Shown: positions 31,780-45,738, numbered from the stretch's first letter. The stretch: DNA of 64,000 nucleotides from Anastatus disparis (GCA_017163975.1 JAFFSR010000343.1:3542001-3606000), one strand, 5' to 3'. The notes: generated by a model not told the origin, from the letters alone. Translations and numbers: made by a program.

Positions 31780-31828
31780 GGACCTACGATGGGGAGGATG
31801 ACGTCATCCGTCTTCCCATCGTAGGTCC
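31780..31828. repeat. 49-bp palindrome centred on a CRE-like TGACGTCA
   Basis: The arms GGACCTACGATGGG (31780-31793) and CCCATCGTAGGTCC (31815-31828) are perfect inverted copies; the centre (31798-31807) is ATGACGTCAT, itself palindromic. Confidence 0.75.
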
Positions 31829-32099
31829 TATACTACTAACAAGCCATATAGAGCTACCGATTAAACAATTCATTATTGTACGATAGCTTTTTGTAACCGT
31901 TTCATTAATTATAAAAATACTTAATATTAACTGAAAATCGTTCTGGCAAATGTAATATGCATGCGAAAAGAAATGGCATAAATTATTCACACTCGTGAAA
32001 AATCCTGTGGTTTCCAATCCGATTGCTACAACTAAGCGCTTAAAAGATGTATCCTCGATATACTTATATTTTATACAAGTTCTCTGAAATAGCCCTAAC

Positions 32100-33780
32100 G
32101 TCAATCGCATTAGATGTGCATGTGAAACAAGTATGATACGATATAACCTATCTATTTACACGTGTCTTCATGACTCGGCATAAAATTATATGCATAGTAT
32201 GATACGACATAACCAAGGTATTTATACGTGTATTCATGATTCGTTATGCGATTATATATAACCTGGTGTACGCGTATCAATAGCTAGGTATGAGTTTATA
32301 ATAGTATTCTCGGTATGCATATACGTATAAATAACCGAGATATTAACACGCGCCCACACACCTCGGTATAGTAAACTCAGTAACCATACACGTATAAATA
32401 ACCAAACTATTCATATGCGCATACTCACCGCGGTATAAAAAGCTCGGTATACTAGTTTATGCTGTAGTAAGCAGTAGAGGGCGTCGTATGTAGTAGGCTA
32501 GTAAAATGGGTATTGAGGTCTCTTATAGTTGCGCTCGCAGCGCCGCTGTATTTTGTTTGTGATATTTTGTACTACAGTATATTTGCTGTCAGCTTATTTC
32601 CCCGGGGATATATGAACAATATATCCCCGGGAAAATACTAAATATGCTATAGTAAGTTGGGATACTACTAAACTCTTCAGTACAAAGTGAGCGCCGATGT
32701 GTTTGGAAAGGATAGTAGTGTAAACTTGAGAACATAAACAGGCGCGTTAGACGATCGGCGCTGCATAGTTAAGTCCCGCGCTTATTCAAATTCCATAATG
32801 GTCTTTTTCGTATTAAATATATTTTTTTAAATATACATTAAATAAATAATGGTTTATAATGATTTATTAATAATAAAATTTAGAGTTAATAGTAAAAAAA
32901 AATCACAGTAAAAGTGATGCAGTGAAAAAAATAGAATAAACACAAAACTTGTAAAATTGTAAGAGAAATAAAAAACTTTAAAAACTTCTCAGTTATAAGT
33001 TTGTACATTTATATTTACAAGTACAAACAAACATAACAGAAGAAAAGATTTTATAAACAGATGTATCTATCATATTTAGTAAATCAAAGAAAAATATTAA
33101 AATAATTGTGAATTAAAACTTTGTGTATCCCAATACAGTAAGTATCGCTTGCTTTGTTTCTCGAAACGTCACGTGACAACATGTGGCGCTTGCGCGCGCA
33201 GATGAGGCTGTCTGTTCCACGCTTCTTTAAATTTTGCGAAATTGCTTCTTTCGCATTTCATAAATTCATGATATATTCATTGAAAAATTGTAAAAAATGT
33301 ATTCAATTATATATTTATAATTTTATTGTTCCTCTAACTGCTTACAACAGCATAAAATAATCTACGCAACATGTGACGTACGTCAGGAAAATATTTGCAG
33401 GGTTAAATAAGGGCGCAAGCGCGCTCTCGACTTTCTACTGCTCGCGCAAAAAACATTGACCCCTGCCAATATTATCCCTTCGTACGTCACTTGTTGCGTA
33501 TATTACTAATATTAACCACGCTAAATATACACCGCGGTATAAACAGCTCGGTATACTAGCATATCAACCACGCCAAATATACACCGCGGTATAAGCAGCT
33601 TGGTATACTAGCATATTAACCACGCTAAATATACACCGCGGTATAAACAGCTCGGTATACTAGCATATTAACCACGGTGCATATACACTAATAGATAGCC
33701 GCGCTATTTACACGCGTGTACATACCTCGGTATACGAGCATAGGCAACGAGGTATACGTGTATAAAAATAGCTCGGTATA
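32100..33780. repeat. Divergent satellite-like repeats, with a 52-bp tandem array
   Basis: Three full copies and one partial copy of a 52-bp unit (attaaccacgctaaatatac...) start at 33511, 33563, 33615 and 33667. Diverged forms of 'cgcggtat-aaacagctcggtat' occur from 32230 to 32460. A strong palindrome lies at 32597-32634 (TTTCCCC/GGGGAAA arms). No gene is seen; the frame at 33154-33360 is not supported. Confidence 0.7.
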
Positions 33781-33896
33781 TACTAATGTAACTGAAAAAA
33801 AAGTAACGATATAATTTCAATTAGTACTGTAGCTTAAATTTTAGGAACTGATGTTGGTACTATTATGTTATGAAGCGAGTACATAAATTTTCGATG

Positions 33897-34164
33897 CTTA
33901 CATTGAAAAGACATGGGCACTCTTCCCGCCACACTGGTATGTCTATAGCGGCGCTCCGCTTTTCAATACACTACGGAGCAAGACCAGCACTCGAGCAGCG
34001 TCAGTTTGAGCAGCACGTAGTAAGCCGTATGTGCGGTACTATACATGCTGTTAGTAAACGCGCTGCTATATAGTCTCGGCGTTGGTTTGAATTGTATGGC
34101 AAACTATATGCGCAGCAGTTTTCTAATTTTTTATAAGCGCACTGCAAAAACAAAATAATTTTGA

Positions 34165-34236
<72 letters not shown>

Positions 34237-35640
34237 CTGTTAAAAATGTCATGAAAGGTACGTAACCTGCAAATAAATCATTTTGTTTTGAAAAAATGTT
34301 TTGCGTGAGTATTTTACAATATAATGTAATTCTGTACAAGAATAAGTTCAATAAAAGATTTTAACCTTAATAAGTGTTATAGTAAAATAGCTCACCTTTA
34401 TTTATCACAACATTAATTTTTATTTACCAATTATAATAAATTCATATGGATTTTACAAACGATTCCTTATTTTTTTATACATAGAAAATCGTTCGTAAAA
34501 TCTATACAAATTTATTATAATTGGTGAATAAAAATTAATTTCGTATTAAATAAGGTTGCCAGATGTACTGATTTTTCAAAAATTATTTTGTTTATATATT
34601 TGCAAATATACAAGTACATACATATAAGCATAATTTCTTTTAAACTTTTACTATTTTTTAAAAGAATTTTATGTTCATATGTATATACGTGTATATTTGC
34701 AAATAAATAAACAAAATAATTTTTGAAAAATCAGTACATCTGGCAACCTTATATTAAATGAAGGTTAGCTTTTTTACTATAACACTAATTAAGGTTAAAA
34801 TCTTTTATTAAACCTATTCTTGCACAAAATCACATTATATTATAAAATACGCAAAACATTTTTTTAAAAACAAAATGATTTATGTGTAGATTACGTACAT
34901 TTAATGATATTCTTGAATTCTTAACAGTCTCATGACTTTGGTATTTGTTAAAAAAATCTTCCATCAATGTTTTAAATACTAAACGAACACTCTAAATAAG
35001 CTCACTAATGGTGTTTTAAATCTCTTTATTATAACCAAATAAACACTTGTTATTATCACTGCATGTATACAAAAACCATGTGTTTACCGGTATATACATT
35101 TACGTATATTATGAGAGGCCGTGAATATAGAACTGATATAGTCACGTAGGCCGGCACTGCAAGGGCTGTGCCGGCCCTTGCAGTTCCACCTGCCGTTCGT
35201 AAATGCGCTCTGTAAGTTGCGCAGTCGTCTGAGCAGACGTTGGTAGAAAACGATGTATCACTGTTTTTTTTGTTGGTACAATTGCTTGAATAGCAAACGA
35301 AAAGCACAAGATTTCCGACTAAGATGAAATTCAACCAAGAAAAATCTTGTCGAAATACGTCGCGCTAATTTTATCGTTTGCTTTTCAAGCAATTGTATAC
35401 TAACAAAAAAAACATGATATATCGTTTTCTACCAACGTCTGCTCAGACGACTGCGCAACTTACAGAGCGCATTTACGAACGGCAGGTGGAACACAGCCAA
35501 GAGGGCGTTTGCGGCATGCTCAAGGTGCGGGCCGGCGTGGCTACGGCGCCGATTTTACGAACCATACGGACTGTAAATTTTGGCGTAACTACAGTCAGGA
35601 GGTCGCCTGTAACGGTGCCCATGTCTTTTCAGTGTAGTAC
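33897..35640. mobile_element. Nested foldback insertion
   Basis: The outer inverted ends are cattgaaaagacatgggcac (near 33900) and gtgcccatgtcttttcagtg (near 35620). Inside it are further foldbacks: 34231-34936 (ends gagactgtta / taacagtctc), 34405-34545, 34550-34757 (ends taaggttgccagatg) and 35150-35510. Copy B of the duplication lacks the whole insert. The AT run 34183-34231 lies in the same insert. Confidence 0.65.
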
Positions 35641-35989
35641 CGTTTTTTCGGTACTAAGACTGACATTTCACCTTCTCGATTCAAGGGCAATATTTCGCAA
35701 AAAACGTGATTTTTAATCTCTTTTGGTGCAGCTTTTTCTGATACAAAAATTAAAAGTTGATAAATATAGAATTATTTATATAATATGTAACACTTTTAAA
35801 TTACTAATAATTAATTTCCTAATTCGTGATATTTGAGAAATAAAACGATACATATTTATCTGCCATACTCCGTTTTAAAATAGTTAGCTTTTGAGTTTAA
35901 AATTAATCATTAGTAATTTAAAAGTATTATATATTATATAATATACATTGTATTTATCAATTGTTAAAAATTGTTATACACTCAATTCT

Positions 35990-36070
35990 CGCTACAACGA
36001 GCTTCGCTATAACGAGCATTCGAACGAGCATTTTTATCTCGCTAAAACGAGCAAAATGCTTCCTCTTCTT
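35990..36070. repeat. Short repeats of an 'aacgagc' word
   Basis: The word tataacgagc/ctcgctacaacgagc occurs several times over 80 bp with partial palindromy. Its origin is unknown. Confidence 0.4.
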
Positions 36071-37382
36071 CCCCCACTACTCAATCTATTTTTCTTCATG
36101 ACCTGCTCGAAAATTCGACTTTTTACATACGCGCCACGAGAGTCGATGTTCCCTCCCTATCGACGCGCATTAATGTACCATTTAAATAATATATGATTTC
36201 GTGAAATATACTATTTAAATAATATATAATCTTTTACTGTATCTATATTTTTATTATTATATATGTATGTTTATAATTATTTATTTTTATTTATATTATT
36301 TTTTTATGTACATTTTAATTACATAACATCAAATTAATGTGTTTTAAAAAAAATTTTTATTTAGATGATTATTAGTAAATTGACCGTATCAACATGAAAA
36401 AACAAAACATAATTACAATAAAAAACTAACTACGAAAAAAAACAAAAAATCAAGTCAACAATTATAAAACAAAATTAAATGCTATTTTCATTGCTTTTAA
36501 AAAAAATGTCAAGAGCAATATCTCGAGCGTTTATCAGCGTAGCTCTTTCCGCACATGAAATTTGATTTACATCTTGACTCCAATCAAGCATGGTTTGGGC
36601 CATACAAAGAACGTTCCCAGAAGAATAAAACTAAAAATAAATGAATCAAATAAACGATCTTATTTCAATGAAAATTAAACGGTTACACACGTACAATCGA
36701 TATACCAAATAATTTTTGGGATAAGTCGCGTTAAAAAATGTACTAATATAGGTCGTCTGAATTTATGTACTAAGTATCAATTAAAAAACGACTGGTACTG
36801 TTTTATTGACTACTGACTCAAGTTAGTACATTTTATTTAGGTATTTTTCTTTCACCGTGTGCGCAAGCGCAAATTCAAGATTAAGGTTGGAACTTCATAA
36901 TCTTCAGTATTCACAGGATTGAGATTCGTCTATAAGGTTCGAATTCATAAATGTGATTTTAGTATTGCGTATAACTTAGGACTCAAGTATCTTTATTGGG
37001 AATCAGCAGTTCTTTTTGTTGGGTGGGATGTACTGTTGAAAAAAGGTGGAAAATGGGCTTAGAATGAGTAGAGAATAGGTGTTATTAAATAAAAGGGTGG
37101 AAAATAACATCTATTGAGCCATTAAAAGTATATTATTTTTTATTTTTATGTTTTTAAATAATTTAATTTAAAATACTTACAAGTTTTTAAGCATTTAACC
37201 ATATTTAATTTAATGAATATTTTAATTAAAATAATATTTAAAATTCACTAAAGATTAAATTAACTTTTAAATATTGAATTTAAATATACGTTATGGTACA
37301 TGTAAACAAATATTAAAGAAAAGCTCAAGTTTATTACACATACAATATAAGGCTAAGTTTAAATATGTTATACATGGAAATA

Positions 37383-38415
37383 CACTTGCCGGAAAGGATA
37401 TTTTTCCGAATGTTAACCTCAAACCGCAACATCGCATATTTTAAGACAGACATAAGACAATTGAAGACTTCTAAGGAAAAAGGACGCATTTTAAAAAGTC
37501 ATATTTCGAGTAAATTTATTTAAAAATTTTGTGTCAGCATTGAAATAAATTAACGGAACTCTTCTAAGGTTATACACAAATAATGTAAACTAATTAACAA
37601 ATAATTAATGTATTTACCAATTTTAAAATAATGCTGATATTATAAGTTTACAAAAAAAAAAAAAAAATATATGATATACGCCCTTTTTTGATTTAAAAGA
37701 TTTATGAGTTATGAAAATGGGTCTACAATTTTTTTCTTCAATCCATATTTTATTTAAAACACTTGATGGTACATAAAAATATATAGAAATATCAGAAAAT
37801 TTATTCCAATTATTTTATAACACAAAATATTTGCCACTGCAATAAATATTATAACAAATAAATCATTACGCAATTGATTACTTCAAATAATTAATGAAGA
37901 CGAGTCATCGTTTGATCTTGTGTAAGATAGTACTATAATATTTTTTCTTTAAATATTCATACTATAAATACAACAGTGTGTCATTATAATTAATTGACAC
38001 TAAAGAACATGAACAAAAAATGATACGCCCTCAAGATACGCCCTTTTTCTTTAGAAGTCTTCAATTTCAAATTATAGAGTAAATTTCGCATCATCGTTAC
38101 TTATTACTTATTGGCATAATTTTAGTAAACAAACAATATTATTTTCTTTTTTCATGATCCGGATTATAATTTTATAAAATGAAATTTTTATTTCTTAGTT
38201 CAATAATCATATAGAACCAAATATTGTTAATTAAAATTATATAAGCAATACAATTTTAGTAGCTATCATTTGAATTTTGCATAAATAACCTATTAAAAAA
38301 AAAAATCATGGTACGAAACTCAATGCACGATTTGAAGTTCTCTTAAGTCTGTGGTAAAATATATAGTGCTACCATTTGAGATACACATCCGGAAAAATAT
38401 CCTTTCCGCCAAGTG
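37383..38415. mobile_element. 1.03-kb TIR element with TA duplication
   Basis: 31-bp terminal inverted repeats (CACTTGCCGGAAAGGATATT at the left, the same with one change at the right) are flanked by TA at 37381-37382 and 38416-38417. Copy B of the duplication lacks it, giving an empty site. TA duplication suits the Tc1/mariner superfamily. No transposase ORF is present. Confidence 0.75.
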
Positions 38416-39082
38416 TACATGTTCATTCTTCATGAAGTTCTGTTCCATTACATGTATATAATTAACTTCACCAATTTCCAATTAAGAGCAAATATATATA
38501 GTTTAATATTTAAAATAAAAGTAGCGAAAACAGCAACAAAAAATTAATTTTAAACATAGATTTACTTTATATCAAAAATCAGTGAAACTAAAAAATATAA
38601 AGTAATGATATATCGAACCCAAAACATTGAGAAAACAATAAAAAACTTAAGCTTTGTTTCCAAAAATATTCCACTTTAAATAGTATGTTTTTCACCCAGG
38701 GAAAAAAGTAAAGAATGTCCTAAATCGTATGTAAATTGTAAAGCGCAATTCACAAAATTCGAAAACTAAGCTCGGTTTCACAGGTGACTGTGAATATGAC
38801 GTATAATTTCGAACTTCAGTATCGTTTAGATAATGAATTCAGTAGACATCAAATCAAATTTTAAAACGTGTAACGAGTTGCGTGCAACGTGTAATATCAT
38901 TAAAGAACGGTTCTTATGTTTGGATTCTTGACTTTAATATATGACTATGAATTTAAACGATTAAATTAAAAATAACCTTTTTATGTGAAACATGCTTAAA
39001 AACTAATTAACCGTTTATTTCTAATTATATCTTTACATATGTATTTTATACATACGAAATACTGAATTTAAATATACACTTC

Positions 39083-39921
39083 TTGAAAAAAATTCACAAA
39101 TGCATTTATTACCATAAAAAAAGATCATGAAAATGTATCGTGTACAAAAGAATTCAAATCTTGAAATGATTCAGATGGAAAAAAGAGCAAAAAAGAGCGA
39201 GAGAGAGCGAAGAACAAAGGAAGGGGAGAAAAAGAAAGGGATAAGGGGAAAGAAGATAAAGGGGTAGTGAGGGGGAGGAAAAGAGGGAAGTTGGGGGGTG
39301 AACAAAAAAAATGATAGTGGGAATAATAATAGTGAGAATAATAATAAGAAGAAACGAAGATCACATATTAAGGTCCAAATGAGACCCAACATAATGAGAC
39401 CCAAAAAAATAAGACCCAAAAAAGGCTCATGAATGAGTATTAATTATATAGAACTCAATAAAAAATTGCTAATCTTATTAGAAAAAAATTATGCAGTTTT
39501 AAAAATTGATGATTCGGAGAACCGGAGAAACGGAAAAAAAAGTAGTTTCACTTTTATTATATATAATACTAGCTCAATTTTCCTCGCTCCTAACGTCGCT
39601 CGGCTGAATTTTCATATATTATATTATTATGTATAAATTAGCCAACTTATGAATTTCAATATTGAAGTTTTGTACTAAATAAAAATTTTATATTACTATA
39701 AAAAAGGATTATTTAAATTTACAATTATTTTACTAAATTGCATTTAAATCGATGAAAAAATATGATAGGAATTCATTCTTTTTAAACACGTGTTTCAATC
39801 ACGAACCATGAAATAATAGAAAACAGTATTTGACGTTTATTAAAACTAACAACTGCACGAAGAAAGAAAAATACTGTTAAAATAGAAATTAAATCTAGTC
39901 TATCTAATTTATGTACTAAGG
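39083..39921. other. Non-coding stretch between the duplication copies
   Basis: A purine-rich run (39170-39420, GA-rich) and AT-rich sequence. The frames across the GA run are low complexity. Confidence 0.45.
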
Positions 39922-41059
39922 TATTTGAAAAAAAAGTGACGATATAATTTTAATTAGTACATAGCTTAAATTTTAGGAACTAATGATGGTACTATTATAT
40001 TATAAAGCGAGAGTATAAATTTTCGATACTCAGTGTCTTTTTTTCGGTAGTAAAACTAACATTTCACCTGTTCGATTCAAGGGCAATATTTCGCAGAAAA
40101 TGTCATTGTTGTTCTCTTTTGGTGTGGCTTTTTCTGTTACTAAAATTGAAAATCGATATATATAGAATTATTTAGAAAATATATATAACTCTTTTCAATT
40201 ACTAATAATTAATTTTCTAATTCGTGATATTTAAGGAATAAAACGATACATGTTTATCTGCCATACTTCGTTTTAAAATAATTAGCTATTGAATTTAAAA
40301 TTAATTATTAGTAATTAAAAATTGTCATATTATATGATTTAAATTATATTCAACTATTGAAAATTGTTTTACAATTTAATGATTTTTACGTTATTAAGTA
40401 TTAATTATATTGAAGTTTCATACTTGACAGCGCCGCAGTGCGTATTATATAGGTAATATGTTAGTATAAGATAACTTAGTTCCGTAGTACGGAAAAATTC
40501 AATACTATACTAAATAATTTTTGGGATTAGACGCGTTGAAAAATATACTAATATAGGTTGTCTTAATTTATGTATTGAGTATCAATTAAAAACGACTGGT
40601 AATATTTTTTTGACTACTGACTCAAGTTAGTATATTTTTATTATGTATTTTCCTTTCTCTGTGTGCGCAAAAGCAAATTCAAAATTAAGGTTGGAACTTG
40701 ATGATCTTCAGTATTTACAAGATTGAGATTCGTCTATAAGGTTCGAATTCATGAACATAATTTAAGTATTAAGTATAACTTGGAACTCGAGTATCTTTAT
40801 TTGGGTATCAGCAGTTATTTTTGTTGTGTGTGATGTAGAATTGAAAAAAGTTGGAAAATGGTTGTAAAATAAGTAGAAAACGGGTGTTATTAAATAAAAG
40901 GTGGAAAATAAAAGTTCTATGGGTAAGATATGGAGGGTCAACGACTAAATTTTTTTAAAAACTATATTATATTGAAAGGTCTATATCTCTTAATATGAGA
41001 AAAAGTTTTCGCCACCGTTATCGACGCTATTGCCGTGTATAACAATCAATCGTGGCCCC

Positions 41060-41330
41060 AGTTAGCTATAATATAGCTGAATTTTAGCTGAAATTTAGTA
41101 AAAATAGAAGCTACAGGTTAGCTAAAAGTTGGCTAAAAAATACCTGAAAGTTGTATAAAAGTTAGCTAAAAGTTAGTTAAAACTAAGCAGAAATAGGATA
41201 AATTTACCTGAAAATTAGCTGAATTTATTCATAAAGCTAGTTCAATTCTACAAAATTTAGATAAAAATTGACAAAACGTCAAATATTAGCTGATTGAGTT
41301 AAATTTAGCTGCATTTAGAGATGCGCTGAC
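41060..41330. repeat. Second TTAGCTGA array
   Basis: Diverged copies of 'ttagctga' and 'agttagctaaaa' over 270 bp, preceded by a gccgtgtataa leader like the one at 31362. Confidence 0.55.
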
Positions 41331-42490
41331 AACCAAAAATGTTCTCTTTTGTCTAGAAGCTAGTCAAGTGTAGACTCTAATATTATATCATAAATGAAGT
41401 CTATACTTTAAAGGAAAGAAAAAATTAGAAAGGGTAGCTGAAGATCGAGGTGGTAAAAGAAAAATGAAGGAAGAAAAAATAAAGAGTGAAAAAAATAATA
41501 AACCAAAATATAGTGAAACATAGATGAAGAGAGAAATACATATACTAAAGCCCAAATAAGACCCAAAAATAAGGCTCGAAAAAAGTGCTTGTATATGATA
41601 ACTATTCATTATATAGGACTCAATAGGAATTGCTATTCTTATTACGGAAAAATTCGCAGATCCGTAGGAGCCAAGAACTGTAGAAAAAGATAGTTTTACT
41701 CTAATATATAATAACTACTAATTATATAGCAACCAATAGAAAAGGCAAATCTTATTACAAGAAAAATTACACATACCCTTATAGCATATACACTATGGAG
41801 GAAGCATGCCGAGTTAAAAAGTGGTGGCAACTTTAGGTAGAGAGAAAGAAAATATTCACTTACATCCTATCTCTCTTGCGCAACGCTTCCGTAAGCGCTG
41901 CACCAGAGAGAGAGTATGTAAGTAGTTATTTTATTTTTCTCTCACATCATCGTTAAAATAGCCACCACTTTTCCATATAACATGCTGCCTAAAAAAAATA
42001 ATAATACATAATACCTAAAAAATGCACGAATCTGAAAAACCAGAGATTCGTAGAAAAAGGTGGTAAATATTTTGATTACAATAATATTTAAAATTCACCG
42101 AAGAGAAAATTAACTTGAGAATATTGAATTTAAATATACGTTATTGTATATGTAAACAAATATTAGAGAAAAGCTTAAGTTTATTACACATACAATATAA
42201 GGCTAAGTTTAAATATGTCATATATGAAATGTCATGTAGTTCTGTTCGATTACATGTATATAATTAACTTCATCAATTTTCAATAGAGAGCAAATATATA
42301 TATAGTTTAATATTTGAAATAAAAGTTGCAAAAACAACCACAAAAAATAAATTTCGAACATAGATTTACTTTATACTAAAAATCAGTGAAACTAAATAAT
42401 ATAAAATAATGGAATAGAACCAGGAACATTAAAAAAAATAGAAAACTTGAGTTTTCTTTCCAAGAATATTTCACTTTAAATAGTATATTT

Positions 42491-43198
42491 GAGGGATCGC
42501 GTGGAAAAAAGGTCTAACTTTAAAAGTATAGTTTTTAGTAATTAAAAAAAAATTGTTTAACTTGATATCAGCTTTATAAGATATTGTGATATTTTACAAT
42601 GTTATAGTAAATACTTTAATACAAAAGGTTCAAGTGGTATTTTCGAATTAAATATTGTTAATAAAAAAATTTTGGAGATTTAATAATTCGAGTTAGGCCC
42701 TTTTTGCCAATTTTGTATGAATAATTAAGGCTTTGTGATTAATAAATCATAAGAAAATCATTTGATTATTTGAAATATATTTATTATTAACTCTTACTTA
42801 CATAATACAAGATATAACAAAATATTCAGTTTTTGAATCTTCATTTTCATTCACGAAGGGAAAAACATTTTCATTGTACTAATTTTGCGCAATGTTGATA
42901 AAAATTGCATTAAAGATTTTAAATCTGTAAGTTTTGCTTTTTTTATTCCAACATTATCGATGTTTGTTAACTTGTTTGTAGCTTTGATAAGATTTTTTGG
43001 GAAATTTGAAATAATGAAAATGTTGCATAATTCAAGTAAGGCCCTTCTTGTATATTCTGTATCATTTAAACATACAGAGACACGTTTTTATTCTTATATA
43101 CTTTATAAATATATAAAGAATATCTCCTAGATACATTTTCAATCATAATTTCAAAAAGGGCCTAACTCGAGTTAGATCTATATTCCACGCGATCCCTC
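42491..43198. mobile_element. 0.7-kb TIR element with ATTT duplication
   Basis: Ends GAGGGATCGCGTGGAA and its reverse complement. ATTT lies at 42487-42490 and again at 43199-43202. Copy A of the duplication shows the empty site with a single ATTT-like tetramer (gttt). The internal frame 42885-43130 has no recognised transposase features. Confidence 0.75.
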
Positions 43199-43603
43199 AT
43201 TTTTCACCAAGGGAAAAAAAGTAAAGAATGTCCTGAATCGTATGTAAATTTTAAGGCACAATTCACAAAAATCGAAAGTTAAGCTCGACTTCATAAGTGA
43301 CTGAGAGTATCACGTATTATTTCGAACTTGTGTATTGTTTGGATATTGAATTCAGTAGACATTTGACAACAAAATTTTAAAACGTGTAACGAGTTACGTG
43401 TAACATGTAATATCATTGAAGAACGGCTCTTATGTTTAGATTCTTGACCTTACTATATGACTATGAATTTGAACGATGAAATTAAAAATAACTTTCTTAT
43501 GTTAAACATGCTCAAGAACAAATTTCGTGTTTATTTCTAATTATAATATCTTCACATATGTATTTAATACATACAAAATATTGAATTTAAATACACAATT
43601 ATA

Positions 43604-44640
43604 AGATTAAAATAAAATATTTTGGTTATTTTAAAATTCGAATATTTTAAAACAAAAAATCGACTATTTGCAATTACTCAGCAATTTTATTTGCATCTAA
43701 TGTAAATTCTTAACCGTTACAGTCACAGGAGCCGACATATCGGCTACCTAATTTTCTTTTTTTTTACCTCAATATTTTTGCAATATCATGCTTGATTCTT
43801 GGATTTTTTGTATTTTCAGATACACATAGCCTTACTATTTATAATGCTGATGATATTTTATAAATTTATAACTATTAATTATTATTATGAACAAATACAT
43901 ACGAAAAAAGTGAATTGAATTGCATGACTGAAAGGGTTAATGAAATATAAATATTACGAAGTGTATGTATCAAGTAAGGTTATGTTATACTCAATTTTGT
44001 ATTTGTTTTTTTATTTCCATATCATTAATATTATAATTTATGAATGAATCCTTAATATTAATGAAGAATTATTAAAACAAAAAAATTATTAAGTATTAAG
44101 AGCAGGTCGTATATCTCTGTCCTTTTCTAATCAAAGAATTAATTTTTTTGCAAAAACTAATAATTGCAGCAAAAAATAAGGAGATAGCCCCACCTCGTAT
44201 AATAAAAAGCAATATTTTCTTTTATGAGGGAAAATTATTTTTATCGCTTCGTTTTTGAGAAAACTTTGAAAAAACAAATTGTCCATCTTAGCCTCTATTT
44301 TTTAAGTTTTTCAAGGTTTTCTTCAAAACGAATCGATGAAAATAATTTTTCCTCATCAAAGGAAATATTGCTTTTTATGATACAAGATGGGGCTATTTCT
44401 AGTTTTTGAAAAGAAATTAATTTTTTGATTAGAAAAGGACAGATATATACCACCTGCTCTTAAAACACAACTGGAAATGTCAATCGAATAACATTTTCAT
44501 CAAAATAAATTTTAACGCTATGATTATTAACATAAAAATTTTTATTTAACTATCATCCATTGTAATTATTATTTGTGTAATATATATGTAAGAATAATAT
44601 ATTGAATGAATAATCATTCCATTTGATGAACAATTATTTT
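43604..44640. other. AT-rich sequence with a foldback MITE
   Basis: Bases 44097-44464 form a foldback MITE with ends ttaagagcaggt / acctgctcttaa. The frame at 44224-44409 is part of its arms. No gene is seen in the rest. Confidence 0.6.
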
Positions 44641-44644
44641 ACAG

Positions 44645-45058
44645 AGGGCGGCCAACGCGGTGTCGGAGTAGACTGTCGATGCTTCTCTCACATTAAATGC
44701 AAGTAAAACTAAGGCGATCGTTTTTAGCAAAGATCGATTTATTAACGACTTTTATGCTGGTGAGCTAAGGAAGATTGAGCTTAAGGGTGGTGTCGGCATA
44801 TCTTTCTCTGATGCCGTTACGAGCCTCGGTGCTGTGATTGACTCTAAGCTATCGTGGGAGCCACACATTAATATGTTGACTAAAAAATTCAATAGGACTA
44901 TGTACGGCTTACTTTTTTTTCATCGGTATATCACTGAGGCTCTGCGCAAACAAGTCGCAACCGCCCTGCTTTTTTCACATCTTGACTACTGCTTAGTAGT
45001 TCTGTTCGATGCCTCACAGGAGTTGAGAATACGATTACAAAGTTCATTAAAACAATAA
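44645..45058 (+). pseudogene. Short LINE reverse transcriptase fragment
   Basis: One frame (about 44700-45056) encodes A-V-I-D-S-K-L-S-W-E-P-H-I and L-L-F-S-H-L-D-Y-C, the C-terminal region of CR1/Jockey-type reverse transcriptases, comparable to 30350-30540. It has no active site and is cut at both ends. Confidence 0.7.
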
Positions 45059-45733
45059 TATTTTCATTAAGAGAAATATATTAATTTTTAGAATAAATCT
45101 AATAACCTCATTCGAAAAATTATCACAACATAATATAAAAATATTCTTTTTAGTATATTTTTAACATACATTTTATAAAATACGATCTTAAAAAGTTATT
45201 TTTTTAATATTAAATTTTTTTTATAGTCAATTATAAAGATAGGAAAATATATGAAAAATAGATAAATTTTCCTGATTATGTCTATAATTATGAATTCATA
45301 TTTATGATCTGTCTAGATGGAAGAAAAATTTCCCATAAAACAGTAAACATTTCAAAAAAAATTTACTTATGATTTGCAAGACATTTATTAAGAATGCGGA
45401 GAATAAATAATATTCTTAAATAGCACTCTGAAATTTGTATTAAATATAATGATTGAAAACTATAATTATTCTATTAGATTGGATTTATTGTCGAAGTTAC
45501 ATTATTTTTTACTCTAAATAATTTATACTTATAAAATTTACATGATGTTTTAAATAAACTATAGAAATGATAATCATATATTTAATATTATTTTATCTTA
45601 TAAATAAAAAGTTTACATAATTATTATAATTAATAACTTATACATTGTTATATTATTTCATAAAATACAATTTTAACTTAAATAATTAGCTTTATGTTAA
45701 AACTTAATTTTATTAGTATTCAATTCCACGAAT

Positions 45734-45738
<5 letters not shown>
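45059..45738. other. AT-rich non-coding sequence
   Basis: No gene or recognisable repeat. Confidence 0.4.

Larger units (their letters stand above)
33786..39082. repeat. Segmental duplication, copy A (interrupted)
   Basis: Direct similarity to 39922-43603 extends from 'gaaaaaaaagtaacgatata' to the 'atacatacgaaata' block. Copy A is interrupted by a foldback insertion (33897-35640) and a TA-flanked transposon (37383-38415). No coding function is visible. Confidence 0.7.
39922..43603. repeat. Segmental duplication, copy B
   Basis: The partner of 33786-39082. It contains two private insertions: 40912-42075, which includes a TTAGCTGA-type array and other AT-rich sequence, and the 42491-43198 transposon. 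Confidence 0.7.

Noticed and set aside
34001..34351. Minus-strand frame of 116 codons
   Set aside because: Runs across an AT/CA microsatellite and a foldback arm.
35056..35716. Two ORFs with similar Thr/Arg-rich peptides on opposite strands
   Set aside because: Both come from the arms of one inverted repeat.
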